From assembly GCF_001613225.1 (NCBI RefSeq), contig NZ_BDBY01000110.1, positions 1 through 64,000 of the forward strand: DNA of 64,000 nucleotides, read 5' to 3'. The DNA comes from Nocardia pseudovaccinii NBRC 100343. Lineage in GTDB: Bacteria > Actinomycetota > Actinomycetes > Mycobacteriales > Mycobacteriaceae. The notes under the pieces are model-generated. The model searched no databases. It was not told the origin of the DNA and worked only from the letters and a program-made list of their open reading frames with translations. Below, in pieces: positions 44,315 to 52,247 of the stretch; the first letter of the stretch is position 1, and each line of letters opens with the position of its first letter. The translations under genes and the position numbers were made by a program.

Positions 44315-45556
44315 ATGACGATGCCGTCTTCGGCGCACAGCCGTGCACCGTTCACCTCGCCGATCGACACGGATGGGCCGCGGGTGGCGTTGTACATGCC
44401 GGAATTCGCGGCGGATCCGCATCGGGCGTATCGGGATATGCGTGAGCGGTACGGGGCGCTGGTCCCGGTGGATCTGGCGCCGGGAGTGCCCGCCACATTG
44501 GTGGTCGGCTATTACTCGGCGCTGCAGATCCTCAATGATCCGGACCATTTTCCGGCCGATCCGCGCACCTGGCAGCAGAGTGTGGCCGCGGACTGCCCGG
44601 TGCTGCCGATGATGCGGTGGCGACCGAACGCCTTGCGCAATGCCGGTGAAGCGCATGCCAGGTATCGGCAGACCAATGTCGCGGGCCTGGAGAAGGTCGA
44701 TCAGTACCACCTGCACGATACGGTGGCGAAACTCGCTGTTCCGCTGATCAATTCGTTCTGCGGCGACGGGACGGCCGATCTGGTGCGCCAGTACGCGTTT
44801 CCGTTCTCCTTCACGGTGCTCAACGCCATGCTCGGCTGTCCGGACGATATCGCGCAGCAGGCCGCGACCGGTATGGCCGCGATCTTCGAGGGGATCGATG
44901 CCGAGCACGGCAGCCAGTTGCTCGTCGGGGCGATGCTGGAATTGACCCAGCTCAAACGCGTCGAGCCCGGCGACGACATCACTACCCGGATGCTGCGGCA
45001 TCCGGCGGCGCTGAGCGATACCGAGATGGTGCACCAGTTGGGCACGCTGTACGGCGCGGGCATCGAACCGCAGCAGAATCTGATCGTCAATGCCCTGCTG
45101 CTGATTCTCACCGACGAGCGGTTCGGCGGCAGCGTGCTCGGCGGGACCATGTCGACCAGGGACGCGCTCGACGAGGTGTTGTTCAACAATCCGCCGATGG
45201 CGAACTTCTGCATCACATTTCCGCGCCAGCCGATCCTGATCGACGATGTCTGGCTACCCGCCCACCAGCCGGTCGTCATCAGCATCGCCGCCTGTAACAC
45301 CGATCCGGCGATCGTCGCGAATCAGTACGCGGGCAATCGCTCCCATCTGGCCTGGGGCGCCGGACCACACGTATGCCCCGCGAATTCGATGGCCTACCTG
45401 ATCGCCCAGGACGCCATCGACCAACTACTCGATGCACTACCCGAGATCCGCCTCGCGGTGCCCCCCGAGCAGTTGACCTGGCGGCCGGGCCCCTTCCACC
45501 GCGCACTCACCGCACTCCCGATCGCCTTCCCGCCAGCCCCGCCGCTAATGTCCTAG
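44315..45556 (+). CDS. CYP157-like cytochrome P450 lacking ExxR arginine
   Basis: ATG 44315 has GGAG at 44303, eight bases upstream of the start. The 413-residue P450 has the heme-binding loop WGAGPHVCPAN (Cys354) and an unusual I-helix, GAGIEPQ instead of AGxDT. At the K-helix it reads E287-V-L-F290, so the normally invariant Arg of ExxR is Phe. CYP157 enzymes of Streptomyces also lack this Arg and are often encoded next to conservon genes. No conservon is present here. Substrate unknown. It stands alone, 95 bases after the lipoprotein. Confidence 0.88.
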   Translation: MTMPSSAHSRAPFTSPIDTDGPRVALYMPEFAADPHRAYRDMRERYGALVPVDLAPGVPATLVVGYYSALQILNDPDHFPADPRTWQQSVAADCPVLPMMRWRPNALRNAGEAHARYRQTNVAGLEKVDQYHLHDTVAKLAVPLINSFCGDGTADLVRQYAFPFSFTVLNAMLGCPDDIAQQAATGMAAIFEGIDAEHGSQLLVGAMLELTQLKRVEPGDDITTRMLRHPAALSDTEMVHQLGTLYGAGIEPQQNLIVNALLLILTDERFGGSVLGGTMSTRDALDEVLFNNPPMANFCITFPRQPILIDDVWLPAHQPVVISIAACNTDPAIVANQYAGNRSHLAWGAGPHVCPANSMAYLIAQDAIDQLLDALPEIRLAVPPEQLTWRPGPFHRALTALPIAFPPAPPLMS

Positions 45557-45604
45557 GACTGACGGTGCCTCCCCGGCGCGCCCCGGTCGTGCCAGGCTCG
45601 GTTC

Positions 45605-46471
45605 ATGCGACTGAGTATTTCCCTTGCCGACTTCACCTGGCCGGATTCGCCGGGTGCGATCGGCTCGCGAGTCGACCGGATCGTGCGGGCCGCCGATCAG
45701 TCCGGGCTCGACTCGGTATTCGTCATGGATCATCTGTTCCAGATCGGTTCGAACGGCCCGGCGGAACACGACATGCTCGAGGCCTATGCCGCGCTGGGGT
45801 ACATCGCGGCGCGGACCGAGCGAATTCGGTTCGGCGCTCTGGTCACCGCCGTCAGCTACCGGGATCCGGGTTTGCTGGTCAAGAGCGTCACGACCCTCGA
45901 TGTGCTCTCCGGTGGCCGTGCCTGGCTCGGCATCGGCGCGGCCTGGAATGGCGATGAAGCCGCGGGTCTCGGCCTGTTCTTCCCGCCGACCTCCGAGCGA
46001 TACGAGCGCCTGGAGGAAACCCTGCGGATCGCGAAGCAGATGTGGGCGGGCTCCGAAAAGCCTTTCCACGGTCAGCATTACACGCTCGAACGCCCGCTCA
46101 ATGTTCCCAACGCGCTGACCCGCCCGCACCCGCCCATCATGATCGGCGGCCAAGGTGAGCGAAAGACACTGCGCTTGGTCGCGCAATACGCCGACGCTTG
46201 CAATCTGTTCGGTGAATCGGCCGAGACCGTCGCGGCCAAACTCGAAGTCCTGCGCGGACATTGCGAAGCCGTCGGCCGTCCGTACGAGGACATCGAAAAG
46301 ACCATGGTCGCGTACTGGTACCCGGATAAATCGGTTGCCGAGCAGGCGGATTCATTCGCCCGCTTTGCGGATGTGGGTATCCAGCACGTCGTACTCGGCC
46401 GCTCCGGCCCGTTCGTGGATGAGGACTTCGAGCAGATCGCCGAATTGGTGCGCGCGGTCGCCGACCTCTGA
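45605..46471 (+). CDS. LLM-class F420-dependent oxidoreductase
   Basis: The 288-residue TIM-barrel protein belongs to the luciferase-like family of F420-type enzymes: SVFVMDHLFQIG, ERIRFGALVTAVSYRDPGLL, VTTLDVLSGGRAWLGIGAAW and HPPIMIGGQGERKTLRLVAQ are typical. It has no FMN-monooxygenase partner gene. It is expected to transfer hydride between F420H2 and an unknown substrate. It lies 48 bases after the P450 on the same strand and might be cotranscribed with it. Confidence 0.92.
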   Translation: MRLSISLADFTWPDSPGAIGSRVDRIVRAADQSGLDSVFVMDHLFQIGSNGPAEHDMLEAYAALGYIAARTERIRFGALVTAVSYRDPGLLVKSVTTLDVLSGGRAWLGIGAAWNGDEAAGLGLFFPPTSERYERLEETLRIAKQMWAGSEKPFHGQHYTLERPLNVPNALTRPHPPIMIGGQGERKTLRLVAQYADACNLFGESAETVAAKLEVLRGHCEAVGRPYEDIEKTMVAYWYPDKSVAEQADSFARFADVGIQHVVLGRSGPFVDEDFEQIAELVRAVADL

Positions 46472-46577
46472 TTTCGATCAGCCGATCGAAGCTGGATATG
46501 CAGTGGGTCGTGGCCAGGTGCAGTTCACCGGGCGCTGGTCGAATGGGCTGGCATTGTTCGCCAGGGAGGAAGAGGCC

Positions 46578-47045
46578 ATGACCAGCATCGATACTCACAG
46601 CAATGGGACCGTCGCCACCCGCGTCGAGGAATTGACGGCGGTATTCGAGCGGGGGCTGCAGGAGAATCTGGGGGTCGGCGCGTCGCTGGGGATTCGGCTG
46701 GAGACGGCGGGGGACGGGTACACCCGGTACTACCTCGATCCGAATCCGGCCACCATCAACGCCATGTTCACGGTGCACGGCGGGGTGATCGCGACGCTTA
46801 TGGATACCGCGATGGGCAGTGCGGTATTCACGAAACTCGGTGACGGCGTGGCCTATACGACGTTGGAGCTGAAGGTGAATTTCATTCGGTCGGTGACTTT
46901 GGACGGATCGCGGCTCACCTGTGAGGCCAATGCGATTCACGTCGGGCGACGCACCGCGACCGCGGAGGGGCGGATCGTGGATGCGAACGGCAAGTTGATC
47001 GCGCACGGCTCGACCACGATTCTGGTGCTGAATCCGGAGCAGTGA
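46578..47045 (+). CDS. PaaI-type hotdog thioesterase
   Basis: ATG 46578 follows GGGAGGAAGAGG. The 155-residue protein has the hotdog core and PaaI catalytic segment MFTVHGGVIATLMDTAMGSA, where HGG-x7-D is the typical active site, and LELKVNFIRSV. It should hydrolyse acyl- or aryl-CoA thioesters as a tetramer. It ends four bases before a strong terminator that separates it from the biosynthetic cluster, so I do not assign it to that cluster. Confidence 0.9.
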   Translation: MTSIDTHSNGTVATRVEELTAVFERGLQENLGVGASLGIRLETAGDGYTRYYLDPNPATINAMFTVHGGVIATLMDTAMGSAVFTKLGDGVAYTTLELKVNFIRSVTLDGSRLTCEANAIHVGRRTATAEGRIVDANGKLIAHGSTTILVLNPEQ

Positions 47046-47048
47046 AAT

Positions 47049-47088
47049 AAATAGCCCTGCCTCCGAACATGTGGAGGCAGGGCTATTT
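47049..47088. terminator. Perfect 16-bp stem, bidirectional terminator
   Basis: AAATAGCCCTGCCTCC (47049-47064) is exactly complementary to 47073-47088, with an eight-base loop. Terminal A/T pairs put a short T-run after the stem on both strands. It lies between convergent stop codons (47045 and 47090) and marks the left edge of the biosynthetic cluster. Confidence 0.92.
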
Positions 47089-47089
47089 G

Positions 47090-47932
47090 TCAGGCCAGCG
47101 CGTTGCACTCGCCGATGAAGCGAACCAATTCGTCGAGCCGGTCGGATCTGGCATCCACCGTGCGGTCGATCACCTTCACCAGATGCTCATAGGCTTCGGT
47201 GTGATCGTAGGAGGCCACATCGGCGATCTTCAGCGCCCACCGCCAGTAGCCGCCCATGGTATCGGCCAGTGGCATGCGGAAATTGGCGATGACATCGCGG
47301 ATCGGCTCCACGGTCGCATCGCCCTGCACCCGCAGATACCGTCCGACCACATCGGCCATGAAGCTGAAATGCCTTGCCTCGTCCCGGGATAACCGGCCCA
47401 GCACCGCCGCGAGGATCGGGTCGTCGACCACATCGCGCAGGTGCTGATAGTACATCTGGGTCGCCTTCTCCTGCACCAGCGCGTAGGCGAAGAACTGCAC
47501 CGGATGGTCGTAGGGCAGATCGAACGGCTTCTGTCCTTCGATCGCCAATTCTTCACGGAGAGAGCCACGTTCAGCGATGCCGGATGCTTCCTGATACCGC
47601 GTGAGTGCGCGTGCGTGGGTATCCTCCTCCAGCGCCCACCGCACGGTGAAGTGGTAGAGCTCGCGGTTGTGGACGAAAGTGGCCCGGTCCACGGTGTCGT
47701 CCACCGGGAAATGCCGGTGGTACACATCGAAATAACCGGGCAGATGATCCTCGATGAGGGTGACGAACTGCACCGCCGAGCGCTGCCCCTCGGTGAGCCG
47801 CCCCGCATCGGCCAGCGACCAGTCGAAGGCGGTCTCCACATCCCAGGCCCGCGTGGCCGGGGAGGCGGCGAGGAAGCCGTCGACCGCGGCGGCCACCTCG
47901 TCGACCGGAATCAGAGCTGACTCCATATTCAT
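47090..47932 (-). CDS. Soluble diiron acyl-ACP desaturase (DesA-like)
   Basis: The 280-residue protein shows the full ligand set of the plant/mycobacterial acyl-ACP desaturase family: Glu61 (LIEDHLPGY), Glu103/His106 (EEDTH), Glu155 (QEKATQ) and Glu185/His188 (DEARH). The enzyme uses O2 and reduced ferredoxin to insert a double bond into an ACP-bound acyl chain. It is shorter than stearoyl-ACP desaturases but similar to DesA1/DesA2. It is the last gene of the minus operon, ten bases after the methyltransferase. The encoded ACP is the obvious carrier; chain length and position of the double bond cannot be read. Confidence 0.9.
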   Translation of the reverse strand: MNMESALIPVDEVAAAVDGFLAASPATRAWDVETAFDWSLADAGRLTEGQRSAVQFVTLIEDHLPGYFDVYHRHFPVDDTVDRATFVHNRELYHFTVRWALEEDTHARALTRYQEASGIAERGSLREELAIEGQKPFDLPYDHPVQFFAYALVQEKATQMYYQHLRDVVDDPILAAVLGRLSRDEARHFSFMADVVGRYLRVQGDATVEPIRDVIANFRMPLADTMGGYWRWALKIADVASYDHTEAYEHLVKVIDRTVDARSDRLDELVRFIGECNALA

Positions 47933-47941
47933 CCGCGTCTC

Positions 47942-48775
47942 CTACCGGGCATTGCGACAGGTCAGCGCGTAGTGCTTGGTCGTATAACCCCATCCAGCAT
48001 TGGCGATCTCCAGGTAGTGCCGCAGCTTCGCGGCCAGCCCGGGGCCGTGCGCGTCGATGCGCTCGGCGGCCGCGTCGACATTGGCGATCCAGTCATCGAT
48101 GGTGCGGCGGTAGTGCTCGGTGAGGTCGTCCACCGCGATGATCGAGAAACCGGCATCCTCGGCGGCGGTCAGCAGCTCCGACAGTGGCCGCAGATCTCCC
48201 CAGCCGAAAATATCCTCGCGGACGAATTCGGTGCCGACGCGGGCGTCGAAGGCATTGCGGGCGGAGGCATTTCGAAAACAGCTCTCCGAGACGTAGAGTG
48301 CGCCACCACGCCGCAGCACCGCCCGTGCGCGCCGGAAGACCGCGCCGAGGTCGGGCATATGCACGATCGAGCCGAGCAGGGTCACCGCGTCGAAGCTGCG
48401 CACCGGCAGGTCGAGCTCTTCGAAGTGTCCGACCTCGGTGTGCACCCGTTCGGCGACACCACGCGCGACGGCCTGTTCGGCGATGTACTCGTGCTGCCGC
48501 GGTGCCGGGCTGACTCCCATTGTGTCGCAACCGAATTCCTCGGCCATGAACAGGATCAGCGAACCCCAGCCGCAGCCGACATCGAGCAGTCGTTCCCCGC
48601 CGCGCAGTCCGAGCCGATCGGCGACGAAGCGCAGCTTCTGCCGCTGCGCCTGTTCGAGGGTATCGGTCGGCGAGTTGTACAGCGCCGAGCTGTATTTACG
48701 CAGCGGATCGAGGAACTGGCCGAAGATATCGGGATCCAGGTCGTAATGCTGGTTGGTATCGGCGGTGACGGTCAT
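47942..48775 (-). CDS. Cyclopropane-synthase-like SAM methyltransferase
   Basis: ATG 48775 overlaps the ACP stop by four bases (ATGA), which fixes the start. The 277-residue protein has the SAM-binding LDVGCGWG (64-71) and the CMAS-like opening (DPLRKYSSALYNSPTDTL), with post-I motif SFDAVTLLGSIVHM. It is closest to the cyclopropane-fatty-acid/mycolic-acid methyltransferase family. In this operon it could methylate or cyclopropanate a double bond made by the desaturases while the chain is on the ACP. A C-methylation of a polyketide is an alternative. Confidence 0.87.
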   Translation of the reverse strand: MTVTADTNQHYDLDPDIFGQFLDPLRKYSSALYNSPTDTLEQAQRQKLRFVADRLGLRGGERLLDVGCGWGSLILFMAEEFGCDTMGVSPAPRQHEYIAEQAVARGVAERVHTEVGHFEELDLPVRSFDAVTLLGSIVHMPDLGAVFRRARAVLRRGGALYVSESCFRNASARNAFDARVGTEFVREDIFGWGDLRPLSELLTAAEDAGFSIIAVDDLTEHYRRTIDDWIANVDAAAERIDAHGPGLAAKLRHYLEIANAGWGYTTKHYALTCRNAR

Positions 48776-49032
48776 GCCGCCGCCTCGTGCAGGGCCCGAT
48801 CGACCACCTTGACGACATCGGCGAGCGTCGAGAGACCGAACACGTCCTGGTCCTCCAGCTCGATGTCGTAGGTGCGTTCGATCTTGGCGACCATGCGCAG
48901 CACGCGCACCGAATCCACGCCCGCCATGCCGCGCAGGTCGACGTCGGGCCGCAGTTCGGCCTCGGCGATGCCGGTCTCGGCGGCGGCGATATCGGTGACG
49001 GTGCGCAGGATGTCGTCGGCGGTGTGGGTCAT
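48772..49032 (-). CDS. Acyl carrier protein
   Basis: The 86-residue protein is a discrete ACP: four-helix pattern, with the phosphopantetheine Ser41 in GVDSVRVLRMV and an acidic helix II. It overlaps the genes on both sides by four bases, so hotdog protein, ACP and methyltransferase are made together. As the only stand-alone carrier in the cluster, it should be loaded by the fatty acyl-AMP ligase and present the chain to the diiron enzymes. Confidence 0.93.
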   Translation of the reverse strand: MTHTADDILRTVTDIAAAETGIAEAELRPDVDLRGMAGVDSVRVLRMVAKIERTYDIELEDQDVFGLSTLADVVKVVDRALHEAAA

Positions 49033-49556
49033 TGCTGAACTCCATTCGAAGAGAGGGCATTCGCGGTGGTCAGTACGTGCGATAGCAGGGCGACCTCGTC
49101 GTCGCGGAGGGTGAGTTGATGGCGGACCGCATCGAGTTCGAACGGCTGATAGGCCGCGCTGGAGGTGGCGCAGACGGTGCCGTCGGCGTCCAGGATCTCG
49201 GCCGATGCCTGAATCGGCTGCTGCGACTCGGATAGTGCTGCCACACAGCGGTATTCGTGGTCGATCAGCAGCGGGGAAATGAATCGGGTGCGCTGGGAGA
49301 CCGTGAATGCGGGATGGTGGCGGGCCAGCACGATGAGGTTGCCCATCACCTCATCGCAGATTACGCCGATGAGCCCGCCGTGGACAACCCCCGGGTAGGA
49401 CTCGAAGCTTCGTCCGAGCTGGAACCGGGCCTGCAGGCCGTCCGGATGCGGTTCGAACTCGAGCCGCAGCCCGGACGCGTTGTGCGGGGAGCAGCCGAAG
49501 CAGTGGTAGTCCGGAATCACCGACCACGGCACCTGTACCGAGCTGTGTCGCTCCAT
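49029..49556 (-). CDS. Hotdog-fold thioesterase/dehydratase-like protein
   Basis: The 175-residue protein starts with a Cys-rich segment (DYHCFGCSPHNASGLRLEFE) and has the PaaI-like catalytic stretch PGVVHGGLIGVICDEVMGN. This is the layout of 'YbgC/PaaI' thioesterases common in actinobacteria. In this cluster it may release or edit acyl chains from the ACP, or act as a non-catalytic partner. It lies three bases after the desaturase-like gene and overlaps the ACP gene by four. Confidence 0.85.
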   Translation of the reverse strand: MERHSSVQVPWSVIPDYHCFGCSPHNASGLRLEFEPHPDGLQARFQLGRSFESYPGVVHGGLIGVICDEVMGNLIVLARHHPAFTVSQRTRFISPLLIDHEYRCVAALSESQQPIQASAEILDADGTVCATSSAAYQPFELDAVRHQLTLRDDEVALLSHVLTTANALSSNGVQQ

Positions 49557-49559
49557 GAG

Positions 49560-50348
49560 CTAGGCGATCGCGTCGGCGAGGGCGCGGCGGACCTTCGCAT
49601 TGGAGGACAGGTCGAGGCCGGTCATATTGGCGAAGGTGCGGCGCACCTTGTCGTGCAGCACCTCCAGCTCACCCTCGGCGGCGACCTGTTCGAGGAACAG
49701 ATCGAACCCGGTGTCGATGGTCTCGTGGTCGCCGAGTTCGCTGATGCCCGCCTTGAAGGTGCTCACCGGATGCTTGATCTTGGCCTCGGAGCTGTAGACA
49801 TAGAGGGTCTCCAGCACCGAGGGCAATTCCTCGGGCCGCCGCTCGAGCCGCTTGGTGGCGTAGTGGATGAATTCGCGGGCGTGTCCGGCCTCGTCGCGGC
49901 TCGCATTGAGCAGCAGGCCCTTCAGCACCGGCTCCTGCACCCAGCTCGCGACGGCGCGGTAGATGTGGTTCACCGTGAGTTCGGAGATGATGTTGGTGGC
50001 CAGGGTGGCCGATGGGGTGCTGCCGGGCGCATACGGCTCGCGCATGGAGTCGACGGCCTTCTCGTCCACGCTCTCGCCGACCGCGCCGAGCCAGGAACGA
50101 AATGCGTAGTGGTGCTGCACTTCCTGATAGCCCCACACCACGGCGAAGGTGGAGAAGTCGTAGTCGTCGACGAATTCGTTCATGAAACCGTGTACCGCGG
50201 CGATGACATTGGATTCGCCCATCGTCGCGCTCTTGGCCAGGGTCACGTATTCGGGACGGACCAATGCGCGGTCGACGGCGTCGAGGTCCAGATCGGTCAG
50301 CCGCCAATGCAGGCGCTCGTAGTGACGGAAGACTTCATAGCTGTGCAC
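49560..50348 (-). CDS. Second diiron acyl-ACP desaturase-like protein
   Basis: GTG 50348 has GGAG six bases upstream. The 262-residue protein has six carboxylate/His ligands in desaturase order: Glu45 (MGESNV), Glu76/His79 (QEVQHH), Glu123 (ISELTVNHIY) and Glu153/His156 (DEAGHAREF). It is only distantly similar to the 47090 protein. The sequence around the ligands is closer to the ferritin-like 'acyl-ACP desaturase' group found in natural-product clusters. A further desaturation, acetylenation or oxygenation of the ACP-bound chain is possible. It is 24 bases downstream of the acyl-AMP ligase gene. Confidence 0.82.
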   Translation of the reverse strand: MHSYEVFRHYERLHWRLTDLDLDAVDRALVRPEYVTLAKSATMGESNVIAAVHGFMNEFVDDYDFSTFAVVWGYQEVQHHYAFRSWLGAVGESVDEKAVDSMREPYAPGSTPSATLATNIISELTVNHIYRAVASWVQEPVLKGLLLNASRDEAGHAREFIHYATKRLERRPEELPSVLETLYVYSSEAKIKHPVSTFKAGISELGDHETIDTGFDLFLEQVAAEGELEVLHDKVRRTFANMTGLDLSSNAKVRRALADAIA

Positions 50349-50372
50349 AGGAGGCTCCAGTTCGGTCGAAGG

Positions 50373-52022
50373 TCATTGCCGTGGGGAGATGAGGTCGCGT
50401 GCGGCGAGGCGCTGCAGTTTGCCGCTGCTGGTGCGTGGAATGCTGCGTGGTGCAACGAGATACACCTCGACCGCGGCGAGTCCGAGCTCGGTGGAGATGC
50501 GGCCGCGGATCTGATCGGCGAGTTCGTCTGCCGCGGCGCCGGTGCATTCGGATTCGGCGATCAGCGCGATGACATCCGCGCCGTCGGGATCGGTCGCTGC
50601 GGTGCAGCGGCCCTTGTAGATGCCGTCGAGGTCACGCACGGCGGCCTCGACATCCTGGGCGTAGTAGTTGACGCCGCGCACGGTGATCATGTCCTTGCAG
50701 CGGCCGGTGACGAAGAGTTCACCAGCACGCTGGTAGCCGAGATCGCCTGTGCGCAGCCAACCCTCGGTATGCAGTCCCGCGACGCTCGACGGGTCGGCCG
50801 TCAGATAGCCCTCGGTCACCGAGGGCCCCTGGATGTGGATTTCACCGACCGCGCCGTCCGGAAGTTCCGCACCGGTACCGAGATCCACAATCCGCAGTCG
50901 CAGATCGGCTACCGCGGAGCCGACACCGGCAACGGCGCGCGCACCTGGTGTCTCGGGCGAAACAATCTGTGCCCGAGCATCTTCCGCGAGTATCGTGCGG
51001 TCGACCCACTCGAACAGCGGCTCGCGCCCGAGCGGTGGGAAGGCCACCGCGAGGGTGGCCTCGGCCATGCCGTAGACCCCGAACATCGTCGAGGGCGCGA
51101 AACCGGCTGGCGCGAAACGCTCGCGGAACGCCTCGACCACCTCGCGGGAGATCGGTTCGGAACCGTTGAAGGCGATGCGCCAGCGCCGCAGGTCGTAGTC
51201 GGTCACCTCGTCCGCCGGGATGGCGTTGAGCAGCGCCTCGTAGCCGAAATTCGGCATGGCGGTGATCGTGATGCCGCTGGCCGCGAATTCCGCGAGCCAG
51301 CGGGCCGGATCCTTGACGAACGCCAGCGGCGACCAGACGTGCGCCGGAATTCCGCGCAGGATCGCCGACAACGTGCCGAACAGGCCCATATCGTGGAACA
51401 GCGGCAGCCAGAACCCGCCCTGATCGGTCAGGTCGAGCGCGATGCCGGTGCGAATCGCGGCCAGTCCGCTGAGGGCGTTGTGATGGGTCAGGCGAACGCC
51501 CTTGGGGGTGGCGGTGCTGCCGGAGGTGAACTGCACGATGGCCAGGTCGTCGGCGTCGATGGCGGGCAGCGGGGTGCTGTCCTCGGTGGATAGCGTTGCC
51601 GTGTCGACCAATTCGACGTTCACCGCGGTGTCGAGCAGCGCGGCCAGATCGGCGAAGCGGTGCGACACCAGCACCGTGCGCATCCCGGCGGCCGCCACAA
51701 TGGTCGCGAGCTTCTGCGGATATCCGCTCAGCTGCGCGGAACCGGCGGGCAGAGGCAGGGGAGTCGCGGCACCGCCCGCTGCCGCGACACCGAACAGCCC
51801 GATCAGGAATTCGGGTGCGTTCGGGCACAGGATGCCGATGGGCTCGCCCCGCTGAATTCCGCGCCGGACCAGCGCTGCGGCAGCTGCGCGGGAGAGCCGG
51901 TCGAGTTCGGCGTAGGTCAGCGTTTCCGAAACCGACCAAAATGTGGCGGCCACCTCGGGGTGCTCGGCCGCGATCCGGGCCAACCGGCCCGGCAGCGTTT
52001 CGACCGATTCCGCAGAATTCAT
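50373..52022 (-). CDS. Fatty acyl-AMP ligase (FAAL-like)
   Basis: Start ATG 52022 (MNSAESVETLPGRLARI) is the best family match, although its ribosome site is weak. The 549-residue adenylate-forming enzyme has the P-loop FTSGSTATPKGVRLTH (165-180), the FAAL hallmark WLPLFHDMGLFG, YGMAEATLAVAF and GEIHIQGPSVTEGY. FAALs make acyl-adenylates and pass the acyl group to an ACP instead of CoA, which matches the ACP gene in the same operon. It is the first gene of the minus operon and is divergent from the P450 operon. The catalytic Lys in SSGKLQR near the C-terminus is present. Confidence 0.92.
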   Translation of the reverse strand: MNSAESVETLPGRLARIAAEHPEVAATFWSVSETLTYAELDRLSRAAAAALVRRGIQRGEPIGILCPNAPEFLIGLFGVAAAGGAATPLPLPAGSAQLSGYPQKLATIVAAAGMRTVLVSHRFADLAALLDTAVNVELVDTATLSTEDSTPLPAIDADDLAIVQFTSGSTATPKGVRLTHHNALSGLAAIRTGIALDLTDQGGFWLPLFHDMGLFGTLSAILRGIPAHVWSPLAFVKDPARWLAEFAASGITITAMPNFGYEALLNAIPADEVTDYDLRRWRIAFNGSEPISREVVEAFRERFAPAGFAPSTMFGVYGMAEATLAVAFPPLGREPLFEWVDRTILAEDARAQIVSPETPGARAVAGVGSAVADLRLRIVDLGTGAELPDGAVGEIHIQGPSVTEGYLTADPSSVAGLHTEGWLRTGDLGYQRAGELFVTGRCKDMITVRGVNYYAQDVEAAVRDLDGIYKGRCTAATDPDGADVIALIAESECTGAAADELADQIRGRISTELGLAAVEVYLVAPRSIPRTSSGKLQRLAARDLISPRQ

Positions 52023-52042
52023 GTCTGCCACGACAACAGCGA

Positions 52043-52071
52043 ATTGTGACAGCGCCTTGAACGCATTGTGA
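52043..52071. promoter_or_regulatory. Direct repeat ATTGTGA in the divergent cluster promoter
   Basis: ATTGTGA occurs at 52043-52049 and 52065-52071, 22 bases (two helical turns) apart, in the 225-base region between the FAAL and P450 operons. The second copy is part of CATTGTGAAT, which also occurs at 58788-58797 next to the acyl-CoA ligase start. It may be a site for the cluster's LysR regulator. Confidence 0.35.
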
Positions 52072-52247
52072 ATTACGGCCTGCGATAAACATCCGCGATC
52101 ATTCAATCGCGTTGCCCGATAAGCTATTCGGGCTATGGCGCGATAGGAACGGGCAATCGTCGCCGTACCGCCGGGCGCGACGGCACCACGATGGACCGGA
52201 ATTGTTTTCGCCCGGTGTCCATTTCGCATTCCATTCAGGAGTTGCCG

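Noticed and set aside
45605-47045. LLM oxidoreductase and PaaI thioesterase as members of the biosynthetic cluster
   Set aside because: They are separated from it by a perfect 16-bp bidirectional terminator and transcribed toward it; no functional link is visible.
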